Positions 9,025-16,843 of a DNA stretch of 64,000 bases are shown piece by piece (the first letter of the stretch is position 1; every line of letters begins with the position of its first letter). The translations under genes were made by a program, and so were the position numbers. The notes under the pieces were generated by a model. The model saw only the letters and a list, made by a program, of their open reading frames with translations. It made no database searches and was not told the DNA's origin. The stretch is from Bacillota bacterium (GTDB lineage Bacteria; Bacillota; UBA4882; UBA8346): contig JAEVYU010000034.1 of assembly GCA_023392595.1 (NCBI GenBank), positions 1 through 64,000 of the forward strand, read 5' to 3'.

Positions 9025-9702
9025 TCACCCCTCAAACAGTTCGGAAAAGTTGAATTCTTGATTGAATGAAAAAACTCCTTTGGATTTACTGGGCATCTCC
9101 ATTGATAGTACTGCAAAAGCCGCACCTTTAGGAAACTTTTCATGATGGCTTATATTCTGGGACGCCTCAACCCACCCTACCAAGACACGCTCACATTGTT
9201 TGGTGACCAGTAATGAAAGCGCGGCCGGCATCCCAGTGATACCAGGCCTTTGGTGATCATTTCCCACACAAAAAGTTGGTCCGGAAAATTTAAAAAACAC
9301 TGTGATTTCACCTATGGCAACATTGGGCAGAGTATAGGAAAAAAGATTGGGGCTGGAAAATTCCCCTTTGGATTCCCGAGTGGATTCAAAAAAGGCCAAA
9401 TCATCATCATACACACCACTCGAGCTTCCAACGATGATTCCAATACTCTTTTTTTCTTTATCCCGGGTCCCCTCAAGCATATCGGCGTCTTTTAAAGCAA
9501 GTACTGCAGCAGCAAAACAGACTTTTGTATAAACATCGAACCGACCGAATCGTCCCGGTAATTCAGGAATGTATTTCTCCAACTCGGGATATTGGAACCT
9601 TACATCGGAATTGGAAAACCGTGGCCTGGAACCAAAAAAACCATTTCCAAAGGCGGAAATCCATCCCGACCCTAAAAGATAGAATTTCTCTTGGCCTATC
9701 AT
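9025..9702 (-). CDS. Short KS-like protein (Ketoacyl-synt_2 type)
   Basis: A 225-residue protein with the N-terminal half of a ketosynthase fold: an IGIIVGSSSGVYDDD segment, an IGEITVFFKFSGPTFCVGND nucleophile-elbow region and a RVLVGWVEAS strand. The Cys in GPTFC is not placed as in a catalytic GP..ACASG site and no His motifs exist, so it is probably non-catalytic. It resembles the small KS-like partners in aryl-polyene clusters. It overlaps the stop of the upstream KS by four bases (ATGA), giving a coupled KS/KS-like pair, the second such pair in this locus. The start has GGAG eight bases upstream. Confidence 0.75.
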   Translation of the reverse strand: MIGQEKFYLLGSGWISAFGNGFFGSRPRFSNSDVRFQYPELEKYIPELPGRFGRFDVYTKVCFAAAVLALKDADMLEGTRDKEKKSIGIIVGSSSGVYDDDLAFFESTRESKGEFSSPNLFSYTLPNVAIGEITVFFKFSGPTFCVGNDHQRPGITGMPAALSLLVTKQCERVLVGWVEASQNISHHEKFPKGAAFAVLSMEMPSKSKGVFSFNQEFNFSELFEG

Positions 9703-10805
9703 GATAAATTCTCCATTAAAATTGCGGCATTAATTCCACCAAATCCTGAATTGCTTGTCAAAATCGTCCGGCCTGGAAATATTGTTTTTTCCAATATAAC
9801 ATTTGAAGATTCTGGAAGACAGCATCCCACTGTGGGGGGTAACATGCCATCCAGCAAGCATTTCTCACATATTGCAACCTCAATTCCTCCAGCGGCCCCT
9901 AAAGTATGACCAATGGAACCTTTGACGCCAAAAATCCCCGGCCCCTTTTCTCCAAAAACAGAACGAGCTGCCAATAATTCCATCGTATCATTATATCGAG
10001 TTCCAGTCGCGTGGGCACAAAAAGCCTGCACACTTAAGGGAGATTGCCCAGCCATTTCTATCGCTTGAGAAATAGCTTTTGCAAGACCGGATCCATCTTT
10101 AGAGGGGCCGGTGATATGGGTTGCATCATTGGTTATCCCAAAGCCGGATATCCGGATATCCGAATTCCGTTTTGCCGATAAAAAAAGAGCTACCGCGCCA
10201 TCTCCTAAAGATAACCCGTTCCTTTGCGTATCAAACGGCATACATACCTCAGCCGTCATAGCTTTTAATGCAGCAAAACCATAATACACAAACCTGCTCA
10301 CTATATCAGCGCCGACTACTAAAATATTATCATATTTCCCCTCGGCAATATATTGCGCCGCAAGGGCAGAACCGACTGTTGAAGAAGCACAGGCAGCATT
10401 AATTTCCATGCCCCCATTTTTTAAACCCAAAATCTCAGCCACCCAAGTACGTAAATCGCAAGCAGACGAGTAAGATGGTTCCGGGACTTCATTGTAGAGA
10501 CTTTCCACCCATTCGGCATTATTTTTAATACCAGTCCAAATTACGAAAGTATCCTCAGGCAATTTAGGAAGATCAGCCAGACATTGCTCCATCAAATATT
10601 GAGTAAAATTCGCTTGGGTATTTACTAAATCTCTTCGGTAGAGGGCAAGCCCTGTTTCCGGTAACAAGAAGTTTTCAAAATATGCTTTTTTTATAATACC
10701 GGATTGATGGTTAAGAAGGGATTGCCAGGTTTGTTCCAGAGTACCCAATCCGGTAATCACTGCAGAATGGTTTAAATAAACTTCTCTATTCACTTTAGGC
10801 TCCAT
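9699..10805 (-). CDS. Beta-ketoacyl synthase (KS-B)
   Basis: A 368-residue condensing enzyme with Cys139 in NAACASST, His265 in AHATGT (a variant of THGTGT) and His300 in GHTLGAAGG, so the catalytic triad is intact. MPFDTQRNGLSLGDGA marks the usual KS block. It is shorter and more divergent at the N-terminus than KS-A, as in the ketosynthases of aryl-polyene clusters. It overlaps the thioesterase gene by 16 bases upstream and the KS-like gene by four bases downstream. It probably forms a functional heterodimer with that small partner. It could be a priming or elongating synthase. Confidence 0.9.
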   Translation of the reverse strand: MEPKVNREVYLNHSAVITGLGTLEQTWQSLLNHQSGIIKKAYFENFLLPETGLALYRRDLVNTQANFTQYLMEQCLADLPKLPEDTFVIWTGIKNNAEWVESLYNEVPEPSYSSACDLRTWVAEILGLKNGGMEINAACASSTVGSALAAQYIAEGKYDNILVVGADIVSRFVYYGFAALKAMTAEVCMPFDTQRNGLSLGDGAVALFLSAKRNSDIRISGFGITNDATHITGPSKDGSGLAKAISQAIEMAGQSPLSVQAFCAHATGTRYNDTMELLAARSVFGEKGPGIFGVKGSIGHTLGAAGGIEVAICEKCLLDGMLPPTVGCCLPESSNVILEKTIFPGRTILTSNSGFGGINAAILMENLS

Positions 10806-11260
10806 TCATCCCATTTTTGATAAAACACTTCCGCAAATTCCGGTCTTAAAATCATGGGACTCCCGGTTATATCGGTATAAACCTGAACCGTATAACCTCT
10901 AGCCGATAAGGTGCCATTTTCGGCAAAAATTTGGTAACTGAAATTCATTTTCGCCGCTTCCGTCCAATGACAGGCAGCTTGAATCCGAATGAGTTCATCA
11001 TAGCGAAGCGGGTATAAATGATCAACATGCTGCTGGACAATGGGCATTGCGAATCCATGCCCGGCCATGTCATAATAACTAAACCCGAATTTACGGCCCC
11101 ACTCATTACGGCCTTGTTCAAAATAACTGACATACCGTCCATGCCATACAATCCGCAACGGATCAACCTCATCGAATTGGACTCGGCGAAAACACTCCGC
11201 TATCAGTGGCGTTTTGCCATCCGGTGGAAAATAACTATCATATCTTCGATGCATCTGCAT
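10790..11260 (-). CDS. YbgC/4HBT-family acyl thioesterase
   Basis: A 156-residue single hotdog protein with the 4-hydroxybenzoyl-CoA thioesterase signature FDEVDPLRIVWHGRYVSYFE, in which the Asp at the start of the helix is the usual catalytic acid. It would hydrolyse or edit acyl-ACP or acyl-CoA thioesters made by the cluster. The ATG at 11260 follows GAGGAAAGAGAAG; a GTG at 11281 overlapping the previous stop is also possible. It sits between the dehydratase and KS-B, a position taken by thioesterases in aryl-polyene clusters. Release of the final product or removal of stalled chains are equally possible. Confidence 0.85.
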   Translation of the reverse strand: MQMHRRYDSYFPPDGKTPLIAECFRRVQFDEVDPLRIVWHGRYVSYFEQGRNEWGRKFGFSYYDMAGHGFAMPIVQQHVDHLYPLRYDELIRIQAACHWTEAAKMNFSYQIFAENGTLSARGYTVQVYTDITGSPMILRPEFAEVFYQKWDEWSLK

Positions 11261-11277
11261 AATTTTCTTCTCTTTCC

Positions 11278-12180
11278 TCACTCATTGCAAACTGTAGGTA
11301 CACAACTACCGATGAACCGCGAAATTTCTTTCCCGGTTCTATCCTGTACAACGGTTGTAAATGTGTATCCCCCTTCATTATTTGGGGCTGTCTTTATTTC
11401 ACAACCCATGGTTTGATCCGGAAGTACCATACCGCTGATTTTCATTTTCTTAATTGACTTCAAGAAAATAGTTTTCCCGAGGAGTATTTCCAAACCGACA
11501 GCAGCGATTTCCAACAAAACAACGCCGGGTAAAATTGGATTTTCCGGGAAATGGCCGTCAAAGGCTTCGAAATCTTCAGGACAGGCTATGGCAAAAGATA
11601 TTTGTCCATCTTCAATACGAACTTTCTGAGTATAGGAATAAAGCTTCCTTTGGATATTGGAAACCAGATATAAAGGCAAATTCCGATTATCAAAGCTCTT
11701 TTCGCTTATTCCGGAAGGAGCAGGCGTAGGATTAATGGAGCCGCTTAATTCGGCTACATTTTCTGCTTGATACAGTTTGGTGACGAGTTGAGCGATTTTT
11801 TTTCCGTCCCGTTCGACAATCCCCTGGATAAAACTTACTTGAGAAACTTCTTCAGCCAAAAAGCCACGCAATGTCAATATATCGCCCTGGCAAACCGGAT
11901 CAGAAAATTCGGCGTCCTGCAAGCCAACAAACAATCCTTTCCGAACTACCGGTCCTTCTTCTAACCTTGCCTGATATCCCAAAACACCTGCAGTCAATTG
12001 ATTTATATATTCGACAAGTACGGCATTGGATAATTGATGGCGGTCATTAAGAAAAATATTATCTCCCGTAATAACCGCACGAGATTCACTGCCATCCTTT
12101 TTGGTTTGAATCAATGTTTGGGCCAAGCCCATTTTCCCTTTTTGCGGTATCAAATCAGCGATAGAGCATGATAAAGTCAA
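11278..12180 (-). CDS. Double-hotdog dehydratase (ApeP/ApeI-like fusion)
   Basis: A 300-residue protein with two hotdog domains. The N-terminal domain (1-~145) begins like the ApeP/FabA-like dehydratases (LIPQKGKMGL) with Glu57 in VLVEYIN, but has Gln-Lys where a His is usual. The C-terminal domain (~165-300) has a clear FabZ-like site, FDGHFPENPILPG, with His210 and Glu224. It would dehydrate 3-hydroxyacyl-ACP to enoyl-ACP, as needed for a polyene chain. The two activities are separate genes in classical aryl-polyene loci, so a fusion is worth noting. It is the first gene of the minus-strand operon; GAAGGTGAAG precedes the ATG. Confidence 0.85.
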   Translation of the reverse strand: MTLSCSIADLIPQKGKMGLAQTLIQTKKDGSESRAVITGDNIFLNDRHQLSNAVLVEYINQLTAGVLGYQARLEEGPVVRKGLFVGLQDAEFSDPVCQGDILTLRGFLAEEVSQVSFIQGIVERDGKKIAQLVTKLYQAENVAELSGSINPTPAPSGISEKSFDNRNLPLYLVSNIQRKLYSYTQKVRIEDGQISFAIACPEDFEAFDGHFPENPILPGVVLLEIAAVGLEILLGKTIFLKSIKKMKISGMVLPDQTMGCEIKTAPNNEGGYTFTTVVQDRTGKEISRFIGSCVPTVCNE

Positions 12181-12705
12181 ATCTTCACCTTCATTTATGA
12201 CATAGATGTTACCAATTTTTCACTGCGCCCAATCATAACAGTACTATGAACATCCCATTTACGGTTTGCATAAGGATACAATCACATAAAGAAGCTGGTG
12301 AGCTTCAACGCCTACCACCAGCAGTCCTTCACTATTCTTTCTCGCTGGCATTCAAAAAATAAACCTCGCATTACGGGGCCTGCTGATTATTCATTAGGCC
12401 AACCCTTTGTAAATGCCATAATATTTGAATGTGCTATCCAATCGTATACCGTCCAAAACCGGAAAACAATGATTTTTTTTAGTATTAAATTTTATTCTCT
12501 TAAGTTTTTTTTATTGTATCAAATTTTACTTCAAATTGCAATTCGAAGGATTCTGCCATCCTTGCTACTTCCCTTAAATGCCATTTCATGACATTGACTC
12601 ATCGTAACTTTGTTTACCGGATGGATAATGGAAGGTGAAAAACTCGCCAAAGAGAATAAATAGATTCTGATATTTGTTTAAATTTTTGTTCAAAGGAGAA
12701 AAACA
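12181..12705. other. Divergent intergenic region
   Basis: A 525-base AT-rich gap between the divergent dehydratase operon and the ketoreductase, so it should hold both promoters. I could not find a convincing -35/-10 pair in it. A 7-bp hairpin lies at 12294-12322. Short open frames here have no ribosome site or recognisable product. Confidence 0.6.
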
Positions 12706-13458
12706 ATGGAATTGGGATTAAAAAATAAAGTTGCCTTGATTACCGGCAGTGCCAGAGGTCTTGGCCGTGCTATCGCTGAGAGACTGGCTGCAGAAAAAGC
12801 CAATGTTGTGATTACAGATATCAATGAAACAATGGCTCTTTCTACAGCCGAGGAAATTGCCCAAAAATATCATGTGGAAACATTGGCATTGAAACATGAC
12901 GTGGCTTCCGACGAATCAACCAAAGAGATTGTGAAAGCGATTACCCATCGTTTCTCCCGTATCGACATTTTGGTCAATAATGCCGGAATTACTCGGGATG
13001 CCCGTCTGATGATGATGAAACAGGACGATTGGGAGTTGGTTTTAAAAATCAATTTAACCGGATCCTTTATTTGCACAAAATTAGTATCCAAACAGATGTT
13101 GAAACAAAATTCCGGCAGTATAGTCAACATTGCCAGTGTATCCGGCCTTATGGGGAACATCGGGCAAGCCAATTACTCGGCATCCAAAGCAGGTTTGATT
13201 GGTCTTACCAAAACAACCGCCCGGGAACTCGCTGAACGTGGGATCACTGTCAATGCTGTAGCGCCCGGATTCATTCAATCGTATATGACTCACGTTTTAT
13301 CGGAAGAAGCGACCCAAAAACTTCTGGCTCAAGTCCCTATGAATCGTTCCGGCAAACCCGAAGATGTAGCCGGCGCGGTATTATTCCTCGTTTCTGATTT
13401 GGCGAAATATGTGACGGGACAGGTTATCAATGTCGATGGCGGAATGGTCATGGATTAA
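12706..13458 (+). CDS. fabG: FabG-type 3-ketoacyl-ACP reductase
   Basis: A 250-residue classical short-chain dehydrogenase. It has the NAD(P) loop TGSARGLG at 14-21, NNAG at 91-94, catalytic Ser144, Tyr157 and Lys161 in YSASK, and the C-terminal VTGQVINVDGGMVMD typical of FabG. It would reduce 3-ketoacyl-ACP with NADPH. AAAGGAG lies seven bases before the ATG. It is divergent from the ketosynthase operon and followed by an ABM-like gene. A housekeeping fabG would be expected beside fabD/acpP/fabF, so this copy probably serves the neighbouring cluster, supplying the reduction step between its ketosynthases and the double-hotdog dehydratase. Confidence 0.9.
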   Translation: MELGLKNKVALITGSARGLGRAIAERLAAEKANVVITDINETMALSTAEEIAQKYHVETLALKHDVASDESTKEIVKAITHRFSRIDILVNNAGITRDARLMMMKQDDWELVLKINLTGSFICTKLVSKQMLKQNSGSIVNIASVSGLMGNIGQANYSASKAGLIGLTKTTARELAERGITVNAVAPGFIQSYMTHVLSEEATQKLLAQVPMNRSGKPEDVAGAVLFLVSDLAKYVTGQVINVDGGMVMD

Positions 13459-13512
13459 TGAATCCAGCGAACGACCGGATAAAATTCTTAATGATGGGCA
13501 GGCGGAGTATGG

Positions 13513-13842
13513 ATGATCGCACGTTCATGGCACGGAATCGTACCACGGGAAAAAGCTGATAAATTTCGGGAATATTTACTTCAAACGGGAGTTGCTGAAA
13601 CCAGAGCCATTCCCGGCAATCTGGGAGCTTATATCCATAGTCAAACCCAGAATGAATGGGAACATTTTTTCATGATCTCATACTGGGAAAACTTTGAGTC
13701 TATCTACAGATTCGCCGGACCCCAACCTCAAATCGCAGTCTGCTATCCGGAGGATGCAAAGTACGGACTAATTTCCGACCCCATCGTCATTCATCAGCAT
13801 GTACTTTCGGTTCCGGACCAATTTCTGGTTTTGGAAAGCTGA
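13513..13842 (+). CDS. ABM-like dimeric alpha/beta-barrel protein
   Basis: A 109-residue protein with the antibiotic-biosynthesis-monooxygenase (ABM) type layout: RSWHGIVPREKADKF at the N-terminus, a PGNLGAYIH strand and a HFFMISYWENFESIYRFAG helix region. Members include heme-degrading enzymes, quinone monooxygenases and proteins with no known activity. GGCGGAG lies just before the ATG. The gene follows fabG by 54 bases in the same direction, so the two are likely co-transcribed. Its last 56 bases overlap the convergent esterase gene, an unusually long tail-to-tail overlap. A modifying role in the cluster is inference. Confidence 0.7.
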   Translation: MIARSWHGIVPREKADKFREYLLQTGVAETRAIPGNLGAYIHSQTQNEWEHFFMISYWENFESIYRFAGPQPQIAVCYPEDAKYGLISDPIVIHQHVLSVPDQFLVLES

Positions 13843-14551
13843 TTTCGGGTCGAATATATTTTTCCAACGGCAATTTAACTTGACGGATGCCCGCCGTCAC
13901 TAAGCGGACTATTTCCAAGGCTCCTTCCTGCCGAAGGTGGGTGTTATCCCGGGAGCCGTTCGGATAATTGGAGAACTCTCCCGGTTTAAGATTCATAAAG
14001 AACAGATTGGACTTTTCCGGTCCAACACGCTCCATCAAAATACGGGTCTGTTCGGTGAGATCAATGACCGGAACTTGTTCTAAGGCAGCAAGATCCAGCA
14101 TTGCCTTAGGGTAATCGCCATGGGTCGGCATTATTTTGCCATTTTGATCAAATTGGCAACGCTGAATCGGAGTTAACAAAACCGGAACGGCTTGTTTGTT
14201 CTGTGCACTCCGGATGTATTGAGTCAGATACAACTTAAAAGTGGTAAATGCTTCGGTATACCGGGCAGGATTTTCTTTCTTTTCATCATTGTGACCGAAT
14301 TGAATCAACAAATAATCTCCCGGTATGATTTGACGGATAATTTTTTCTAAAGCGCCTTCGTTAATGAAACTCTTGGAACTCCGGCCGGAAATCGCTTCAT
14401 TTTTTATAATGACCTGATCCGTAAAGCATTGTCCCAATACCTGTCCCCATCCAGTCCGCGGAGACCTGACTGCTTCATAGTTACATGCGGTTGAGTCCCC
14501 AGCTATATAAATGGATATTTTGTCTTCAAATGCTTGAACATTGTTTATCAT
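13787..14551 (-). CDS. SGNH hydrolase, rhamnogalacturonan acetylesterase-like
   Basis: A 254-residue SGNH esterase. Block I is IAGDSTAC, block II has AISGRS, block III is QFGHNDEKK and block V is DNTHLRQEGA, giving the Ser, Gly, Asn and Asp-His set. The arrangement matches rhamnogalacturonan acetylesterases (RhgT/YesT), which remove acetyl groups from pectic sugars. The start at 14551 follows GGGGATGATT; earlier ATGs at 14566 and 14563 have poorer spacing. No signal peptide is evident, so it likely acts on imported oligosaccharides. It is convergent with and overlaps the ABM-like gene. Other acetylated carbohydrates are possible substrates. Confidence 0.82.
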   Translation of the reverse strand: MINNVQAFEDKISIYIAGDSTACNYEAVRSPRTGWGQVLGQCFTDQVIIKNEAISGRSSKSFINEGALEKIIRQIIPGDYLLIQFGHNDEKKENPARYTEAFTTFKLYLTQYIRSAQNKQAVPVLLTPIQRCQFDQNGKIMPTHGDYPKAMLDLAALEQVPVIDLTEQTRILMERVGPEKSNLFFMNLKPGEFSNYPNGSRDNTHLRQEGALEIVRLVTAGIRQVKLPLEKYIRPEISFPKPEIGPEPKVHADE

Positions 14552-14675
14552 AATCATCCCCATCATGACTCTTTGATTTACTTGTTTCTTCCTGTACTCG
14601 GAAAAACGTGGTAACTGCAGGAAACCGGATAAATGTTACGAAATTAAGGATAAGTAAATTTGAAAGGTGGTTCCG

Positions 14676-15179
14676 ATGCAGAAAAGATTCCCAAATGCAG
14701 TAATTGGAATCATTTTATCCCTAATGATTACCACTCCTTGTTTCGCAACCGATGATGTAACCCGGCGTGATTCCGCGGTCGGCTGGCAGCTTTCCAATAC
14801 CGCAAGCGGTTTCAGTTTAAAAATTCCCTATCAAAGAGACTATTATATCCAACCGGTCTTTTCTATCGCTATGTCGCAAAAAGACACTTCTACAACTGGA
14901 AGTTATGCAATTGGACTTCGAGGCATTTTTAATTTGGAAAGGCGGCAAAATTTCTTGCCTTATATCGGCGCCTCTCTGGGTTATTCCAAAAATTTCAAAG
15001 AAGGGGCTGACTTCAGTTCCAATAACAGCCGTTTTGGATATCAAGGCTTTTTTGGGGTAGAATATCAAAAATACCTGGTACGTCCGGCCTTTGAAATTGG
15101 TATTGGAGCGTCGGATCGTTCCAATGGTAATTTTCAAGCAGGAGTAATATGTAATCTATCCATTTTATATTACTTCTAA
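14676..15179 (+). CDS. Small exported beta-barrel-like protein
   Basis: A 167-residue protein with a signal peptide (KR, then a hydrophobic run ending CFATDD). The mature part consists of alternating strands such as YYIQPVFSIAM, SYAIGLRGIFNL, LPYIGASLGY, GYQGFFGVEY and NLSILYYF. It ends in Tyr-Tyr-Phe, the aromatic C-terminal residue used as the beta-signal of outer-membrane barrels. AAAGGTGG lies five bases before the ATG at 14676; a GTG at 14667 falls inside that site and is rejected. The stop is 3 bases from the convergent GGDEF gene. The size suggests an OmpW/opacity-type eight-stranded barrel. A true outer membrane in this organism is inferred, not shown. Confidence 0.7.
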   Translation: MQKRFPNAVIGIILSLMITTPCFATDDVTRRDSAVGWQLSNTASGFSLKIPYQRDYYIQPVFSIAMSQKDTSTTGSYAIGLRGIFNLERRQNFLPYIGASLGYSKNFKEGADFSSNNSRFGYQGFFGVEYQKYLVRPAFEIGIGASDRSNGNFQAGVICNLSILYYF

Positions 15180-15182
15180 AAT

Positions 15183-16724
15183 TTATCGGTAACCGCAACA
15201 AACCCGGTTTTTTCCATTATTTTTGGCATAATAAAGTGATTTGTCAACAAAGTCCAGCAATGTGAAACGGTCGCAGGCTTGATCAGGGAGTGTTCCCACA
15301 CCAATGGAAATGGTAACCGGACATTTTAAAGTTCCGGATGGTATCGTTAAAACGACCTGCCGAATTCTTTCGCCAATCTGAAGGGCTAATTTATTATGGG
15401 TATCCCTCAAAATGATTGCAAATTCCTCCCCTCCGTAACGGGCAAAAATATCATGTTCGCGTACAACTTCTGAGATAGCTGCGGTCAATACTTTCAATAA
15501 CTGATCTCCTGCCGGATGACCGTAAGTATCATTATATTTTTTGAAATTGTCGATATCCATTAATATCAGTGACAAAGGCAGTTCCTGTTCCGATGCCCGA
15601 TCAACAAGCCACTCGATTTGTTCATTAAAATAACGGCGGTTATAAAGTCCGGTCAACCCGTCCGTATCCGCTTTGCGTTTTTCTGTCGTAATGGTCAAGA
15701 TGTTTTGAATCGCAATACTCGCTTGGTTGGTGATACTCGTTAATATTTGTGTTTCCTGCTCTTCCAAAACGCGGCTTTTTTCGCTGCCGACAATGAGCAT
15801 TCCAAGTACTTCTCCACTGATTATAAGTGGAAAAGCAAATAAGGATTCGATAGGAATACCGCTAAAAATCCGTACTAATTCAGGATGTTTCCGAATATTG
15901 GTGCATAGCAGAGGTTCTTTAAAGATGATAATCGGGGCTAACGTAAGACTTTGTTTATTAAAAGGATTTTGGTTATATTGATCAATCCAGGTTTCGTCCC
16001 ACCCTTCCGTATCATATATTTTTAAAACTTCTCCGTCAAACAACAGCAACGCAATCATTTGAGCAATACTGGTTTGACGAATTGTCTTGGTGATCTGGTT
16101 GAAAATTTCATCCAAGTCGGAACTGGCTGTCACCTCTTGAGAAAAAATATTTAAACGTTGCAAATCAATATTCCATCGGGTTAAAGTCTTTGATAGTTCT
16201 TCTTTTACAGAGTACGTTTGCTTAAATAAATAACCGCCGATGAGGCCTGTCAAATAAAGGTAAGAAATTCTAATTCCTAAAGGTTCGGCCATATCCCAAA
16301 CTAAAGTGTCGGAAAAAAAGGCTGTGGTAATCATAATACCTGACATGATTGTACAACAAAGAAGAATTCCAATGTACCGGTAATACATGATTGATAAGAT
16401 CACCGGAATAAACAAAAATGGATAAAGATTACTGGCAACTCCCCCGGTTCTCATGATCATATAACTTGTAACAACCAGATCCATCAATAAAAGTATATAG
16501 CGAAAAGACTGTGTCGTAAGACGTTTCAAAGGAGGCGCTAACCAACAAAACAGGTTAAAGACTAAATAAATACCTGCGATAATATAATCCACTTGGTTGC
16601 CATGGAATCCAAGGGCACCCAATATTAGACAAGCATTAATAAATGCCAACTGATTCCGAATTTCGGCCAAAGCAATACTGAATGTTCTATCTTTGCTCCG
16701 TTTGAGTTTTACTTCCGCTCCCAC
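15183..16724 (-). CDS. Membrane GAF-GGDEF diguanylate cyclase
   Basis: A 513-residue signalling protein. Residues 1-170 hold about six membrane segments, ~190-345 a GAF-like sensor domain, and 351-513 a GGDEF domain. The active site is GGEEF at 431-435, with DIDNFKKYND upstream for metal binding and an intact RxxD inhibitory site (Arg422-Asp425) five residues before it. It should make cyclic di-GMP with product feedback. The start is a GTG with AGGAG upstream. A PilZ protein, a likely c-di-GMP receptor, is encoded 3.6 kb away. The signal sensed is unknown. Confidence 0.92.
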   Translation of the reverse strand: MGAEVKLKRSKDRTFSIALAEIRNQLAFINACLILGALGFHGNQVDYIIAGIYLVFNLFCWLAPPLKRLTTQSFRYILLLMDLVVTSYMIMRTGGVASNLYPFLFIPVILSIMYYRYIGILLCCTIMSGIMITTAFFSDTLVWDMAEPLGIRISYLYLTGLIGGYLFKQTYSVKEELSKTLTRWNIDLQRLNIFSQEVTASSDLDEIFNQITKTIRQTSIAQMIALLLFDGEVLKIYDTEGWDETWIDQYNQNPFNKQSLTLAPIIIFKEPLLCTNIRKHPELVRIFSGIPIESLFAFPLIISGEVLGMLIVGSEKSRVLEEQETQILTSITNQASIAIQNILTITTEKRKADTDGLTGLYNRRYFNEQIEWLVDRASEQELPLSLILMDIDNFKKYNDTYGHPAGDQLLKVLTAAISEVVREHDIFARYGGEEFAIILRDTHNKLALQIGERIRQVVLTIPSGTLKCPVTISIGVGTLPDQACDRFTLLDFVDKSLYYAKNNGKNRVCCGYR

Positions 16725-16773
16725 GAAATTTTCTCCTATTCTTTTCTTACCTTATGATAACATATTTTCATTC

Positions 16774-16797
16774 AAAAAGCGCTCCCATTGGGAGCGC
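16774..16797 (-). terminator. Terminator after murT
   Basis: An 8-bp GC-rich stem (16779-16786 with 16790-16797) and, on the minus strand, a following run of five T. It lies about 47 bases past the murT stop and separates murT-gatD from the GGDEF gene downstream. Confidence 0.85.
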
Positions 16798-16843
16798 CTG
16801 ATAAATCAAAACAAAATATATTGGTAAAGCTCTGCTCCCTGCA

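Noticed and set aside
12294..12322. Hairpin with 7-bp stem
   Set aside because: Fifteen-base loop, no T-run and no adjacent gene end; may be chance.
12298..12591. 97-codon plus-strand frame in the divergent promoter region
   Set aside because: No ribosome site, odd composition, and it fills the region expected to hold two promoters.
919..13842. Calling the locus a standard aryl-polyene cluster
   Set aside because: No aryl-CoA/ACP ligase, ammonia lyase, MMPL or LolA-like gene is present and two radical SAM genes are extra; the product class is therefore left open.
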